In this document: in pieces, positions 7,701 through 10,398 of the stretch
How positions within the stretch are numbered: position 1 is the stretch's first letter
How the letters are laid out: the number at the start of each line of letters is the position of its first letter
NCBI GenBank assembly: GCA_028565635.1
Contig: JAOXYB010064079.1
Coordinates: forward strand, 1 to 10,398
Direction of reading: 5' to 3'
Length of the DNA stretch: 10,398 nucleotides
Source of the DNA: Phoronis ovalis
Lineage: Eukaryota > Phoronida > Phoronidae
Program-made: the position numbers and the translations under genes
The notes under the pieces: generated by a model
The model's database searches: none
The model's input: only the letters and a program-made list of their open reading frames with translations
Told to the model about the DNA's origin: nothing

Positions 7701-9451
7701 CTGACTCTGTATATTACATAAACACATTCTTGCTGAAAATTATTATTTGCTTTAAGCTTCAAACAAATATATGTGAGACAATTATTAATGCACTTTCTTT
7801 GAATACTTAGTTTATGTAATAGTTACCCGGTATGAGTTATCTTGAATATGGTCTACGTTACTCTTAACGTTGAGTTCGCTTTACTGATAATTTGCCAGAA
7901 GTCTAATTGGGAACACAGATCACAGGTGCGCTATAGCTCACAAGTAGGGGAACAGAATGCTATAGTATAGGATGGGGTTTGATGATATACTTAGCTACTG
8001 CCTATCTCTTCTTGTGGCCTTGATTACAAAAACAAATTCTAGCAAATTAACATGGTTAAGCCTGATTAAAGCCTATTAAACCCGGGTCCCTACTCTCTTT
8101 TCCTTCTACTGTTCTTAAAGTTAAAAAATCTATGCTATCAACCGTATACCTTGGTTAAAAGAACAAGTTTGAATATTATATACAGAAGGCATAAAGTAAG
8201 GCTTAGACTGGTATTTAACACAATGACAATAGCGGTATAAAGCAGTAGCTGATTTATCATTATGGTCATTAATACCTGGTAATTAATTTTTGTGCATCAA
8301 TTACTTATTAAAGGTGTCTGCCTTCGTCATCAGTTGACTCAACAGCACTCATAAAATTGTTAGTTATACACATAGGGAAAATAAAAAGATACTTAAAATT
8401 GTGGGAGATGCATTAATGTCGCGAGTAGCTGTTCAATTAATTAACCCTGTTTTGTGTAGTTTTACATGTAAATATGTCATTTACCATGAGGAGCCTCGTT
8501 GTGCGCTGCCATCTGATGGATACTTGTTGCTATTCTCTTGAGCCTCGTGTTTCACATTTCTCGCTAGTTGTGTTTATCATGATCGTGGTCTGTCAATTAT
8601 TACAAAATATTTTTTTGTTACTGGTACCAATTTGAAGTCTTAACCTCCGGAGTTATTCGTAACCATTAGATGGGCATTGTCATACCGGAATACTAACAGA
8701 GAGTCGCAAAAATTAGTAAAACGCCCAAAAGGCGCTCAGTTATCAAATGTGGGATATTACGGTAAGATTAACGGAATACATAGAATTGTGTTTATAATAA
8801 ACCTGGTGTTAATTTGTGCTTCTATTCTGTATTTACATAACCCATTGTTGTACTTGTGGTATATCGCTTTTTTTATTGTTCTCGTTCATGGGAATATGTG
8901 CATTTTTGAGTACTTTAGATTTTATTAAACTCATTGGTCTATTTTACATTTTTTTTATATAAATGAATGAAAATTCTTTCGAGATCCTGTTTTATTGAAT
9001 TTATTATATACCAAAGTGTTTCATTCATGTGGTTTTAAGTTGTGTGAAAATTTCTTTTCCCTGCTGAGTTTAAACTATACAAGTCATTGGCGAGAAGTTT
9101 ATCGAGTATATTTTTGGAAATTATTTCGGAAATGAGGGGAGGGACACAATTTATAAAATAAAATTAGATTTTAAAATGAAAATAGAAAGATAGCGTTTCT
9201 CTAGTACACAAAATTTAGAAAATTGGTAAATATTTGAAATGATTGTTCCAGTCAGTTATGTCTGTATTTAACAAATCAATACACAGACACGTACTATGAA
9301 CTAAACGCTTAGGTAAAATCAGTTCTTGCCGTGTAATAGAATATTTTTTATTAAAGTTACTGATTGCTTTGCTAGCAGTACAGGTAACATAGCGGAAACA
9401 CTTTAAAATATCTCCTGAAGTGAGCTGTAGAAAATACCTATGAAGTAGACC
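7701..9451. other. AT-rich stretch without a supported gene
   Basis: Nothing beyond a short direct repeat GAGCCTCGT near 8490 and 8541 was noticed. The open frame at 8677-8928 starts without ATG and its hydrophobic run reflects T-rich sequence. The minus-strand frame at 9215-9460 has no recognisable product. Confidence 0.55.
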
Positions 9452-9507
9452 AGAAAACACCCATGAATTTCATGCATCATTGCAAAGCATCTTCATGGGG
9501 GGTTTCT
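9452..9507. repeat. Imperfect hairpin
   Basis: CCCATGAA (9460-9467) pairs with TTCATGGG (9492-9499). Outside it AGAAA (9452-9456) pairs with TTTCT (9503-9507), with a single C-G between two mismatches. Inside, ATGC (9472-9475) pairs with GCAT (9487-9490). The total is about 18 pairs in 56 nt. It may be structural noise or a small foldback remnant. Confidence 0.5.
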
Positions 9508-10059
9508 TAGACTTATTAAAACCCACCAGGTATTCTGATTAGTATACATTGTTTCTTTCTTCGAAGTACTTTGATCTAATTTAATATTCTAATTTTATCT
9601 TTTTATTGTTTTATATTAGTTTTCTCAAATACTCAACATTGATAGCGGAATTATTGTTTGGCAACCCACGTCATAAATTATTTAGGAAGCAGAGGAGTGT
9701 TACTCACGTAGTATTTACTATTGGAATTTATTTCAGAGCTTTATTCTACTTGCTGGACTTTATGAATTAGTAATAGTATTCTTGAGCTACGTGCAAAATT
9801 AAGTAAAGGTATATTGTACAGTCTAGACGTTTCCCGGACGTTTTCGTCACATCTGTCAAGTTTGACTAAGAATTTCCTGCTTTGAGATAATCCTTACTTA
9901 TTATAATAATTATTTAAACTTATGAAATAGATGATGTAACATATGAAACAATTTCGAACGTTATTAATACTCTTAAGATACCTCAGTCTAAAAAAACATT
10001 TGGTGCGTGGATTTTTAAGAATTTCGTACGGAAGTTTGTTTGTATTATTTAACGATTAT

Positions 10060-10087
10060 CCCTTGATATTTCATTCTCACATTTCAG
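10060..10087 (+). other. Splice acceptor before the GPA2 exon
   Basis: A pyrimidine-rich run (TTTCATTCTCACATTTCAG) ends in AG at 10086-10087, with a branch-like TTAAC some 35 nt upstream. It implies that the 5' leader of the exon is spliced, so the promoter lies further upstream, in or beyond this window. Confidence 0.6.
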
Positions 10088-10206
10088 ATTTCGACATTGA
10101 GCTATAGCGAATTGAAAGCAACAGAATAACAATTTAACAAGACAATACTATAAGGATTAAAATCTAGAGGATATCTCTGGATACAACATTGACTGTTACG
10201 TAACAG
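10088..10206 (+). other. 5' untranslated part of the GPA2 first coding exon
   Basis: 119 nt between the predicted acceptor and the first ATG. It contains no ATG, and an in-frame TAA lies at 10201-10203, so the coding sequence cannot extend further upstream in this frame. The last 14 nt form a perfect palindrome ending against the start codon. Confidence 0.5.
10193..10206. promoter_or_regulatory. 14-bp palindrome with TTACGTAA core, abutting the start codon
   Basis: CTGTTACGTAACAG is perfectly self-complementary. Its core TTACGTAA is the consensus bound by PAR-bZIP and NFIL3/E4BP4 (vrille/Pdp1-type) factors. In the mRNA it could form only a weak hairpin. Being in the transcribed leader it may equally have no role, and a palindrome of this length is near chance for the window. 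Confidence 0.3.
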
Positions 10207-10330
10207 ATGTTCAGCATGGATATACCTTCAGAATATTTACGGCAGGCTAAAATATGGTGCTCAATATTTCTTCTACTTATCGGAGCAGCCAACTGTGAAA
10301 TTTGGCAAAGACCGGGATGTCATTTAGTTG
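10207..10330 (+). CDS. GPA2: Glycoprotein hormone alpha-2 (thyrostimulin alpha subunit), first coding exon, partial
   Basis: The exon encodes 41 codons plus one base. Residues 1-15 are a polar N-region with K15. Residues 16-29 (IWCSIFLLLIGAAN) are a hydrophobic signal-peptide core, with likely cleavage near C30/E31. The mature start, EIWQRPGCHLV-G, matches the N-terminus I know from invertebrate GPA2 proteins, where a W..PGCHLVGHTRKI-like segment opens the cystine knot; C38 would be the first knot cysteine. The exon ends at G|GTAAAG (donor at 10331), phase 1, so the split codon would give the expected Gly. The first ATG (10207) has C at -3, a poor context. Met4 (10216) has A at -3 and G at +4, and may be the real start. 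In the family, GPA2 pairs with GPB5 to form a secreted hormone acting on an LGR-type receptor. The remaining knot cysteines lie outside the window, so the call rests on about 12 mature residues plus the signal peptide and splice phase. The frame stays open past the donor to the window end, but that part reads as intron. Confidence 0.72.
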
Positions 10331-10398
10331 GTAAAGTTCTAATTTTTGTTAGTTATAATTTTGTGTCTTTAAATTTTATATGCATTCAGTTTTCACTT
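10331..10398 (+). other. Start of the intron after the first GPA2 coding exon
   Basis: Begins GTAAAGTTCT, a good donor, and continues as T-rich sequence to the end of the window. A CAG at the end of a T-rich run near 10385-10388 resembles an acceptor but would make an intron of under 60 nt, which is unlikely. The downstream exons are not in view. Confidence 0.6.

Noticed and set aside
8677-8928. 83-codon frame that looks like membrane segments
   Set aside because: It begins at TTG and not ATG, and the hydrophobic run is the result of T-rich DNA.
1-10398. CRISPR array, tRNA or rRNA genes, bacterial operons
   Set aside because: No regularly spaced repeats, no cloverleaf with conserved arms and no rRNA-like blocks were seen; the window is eukaryotic in character.

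Overview
The window is AT-rich, intron-like and intergenic eukaryotic DNA, most likely from a lophotrochozoan and probably a mollusc such as a bivalve. The case for this is its low gene density, the lack of any long ORF, canonical GT/AG splice signals, and interspersed repeats of a molluscan look: TGACCTT-rich elements with a purine tract and terminal hairpin, and elements headed by CCCC(C)(A/T)GGGGG. There is no bacterial or viral gene organisation. The species call is inference.

The one coding feature I can support is at the right edge on the + strand. A splice acceptor ends at 10087 and is followed by a 119-nt leader without any ATG. An open frame (10207-10330) then encodes a signal peptide and the start of a mature protein, CEIWQRPGCHLV-G, and is cut by a donor (G|GTAAAG) at 10331. 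I read this as the first coding exon of glycoprotein hormone alpha-2 (GPA2, the thyrostimulin alpha subunit). The cystine-knot core would lie downstream, outside the window.

Layout: 1-305 is an interspersed repeat with a perfect DR1 nuclear-receptor-type motif, a 43-nt purine tract and a terminal hairpin. 788 to about 1310 is a second repeat with an internal 77-nt tandem duplication and a hairpin near its right side. 1469-1549 is a long inverted repeat. 1560-3750 is featureless AT-rich DNA. 3761-4261 holds a 23-nt near-palindrome, a 36-bp tandem duplication and a tight hairpin. 4336 to about 4725 is a third repeat whose head matches the one at 788. 5325-5384 has an E-box, a well-placed ATG and a strong donor, so it is a weak candidate first exon. 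5390-10087 is mostly featureless and may be the intron upstream of the GPA2 exon, interrupted by a pre-miRNA-sized hairpin (7574-7652) and a smaller hairpin (9452-9507).

The short ORFs scattered through the window look like chance. Nothing here amounts to a new multi-gene system. The best leads are the GPA2 exon with a palindromic TTACGTAA motif against its start codon, and the hairpin at 7574-7652.
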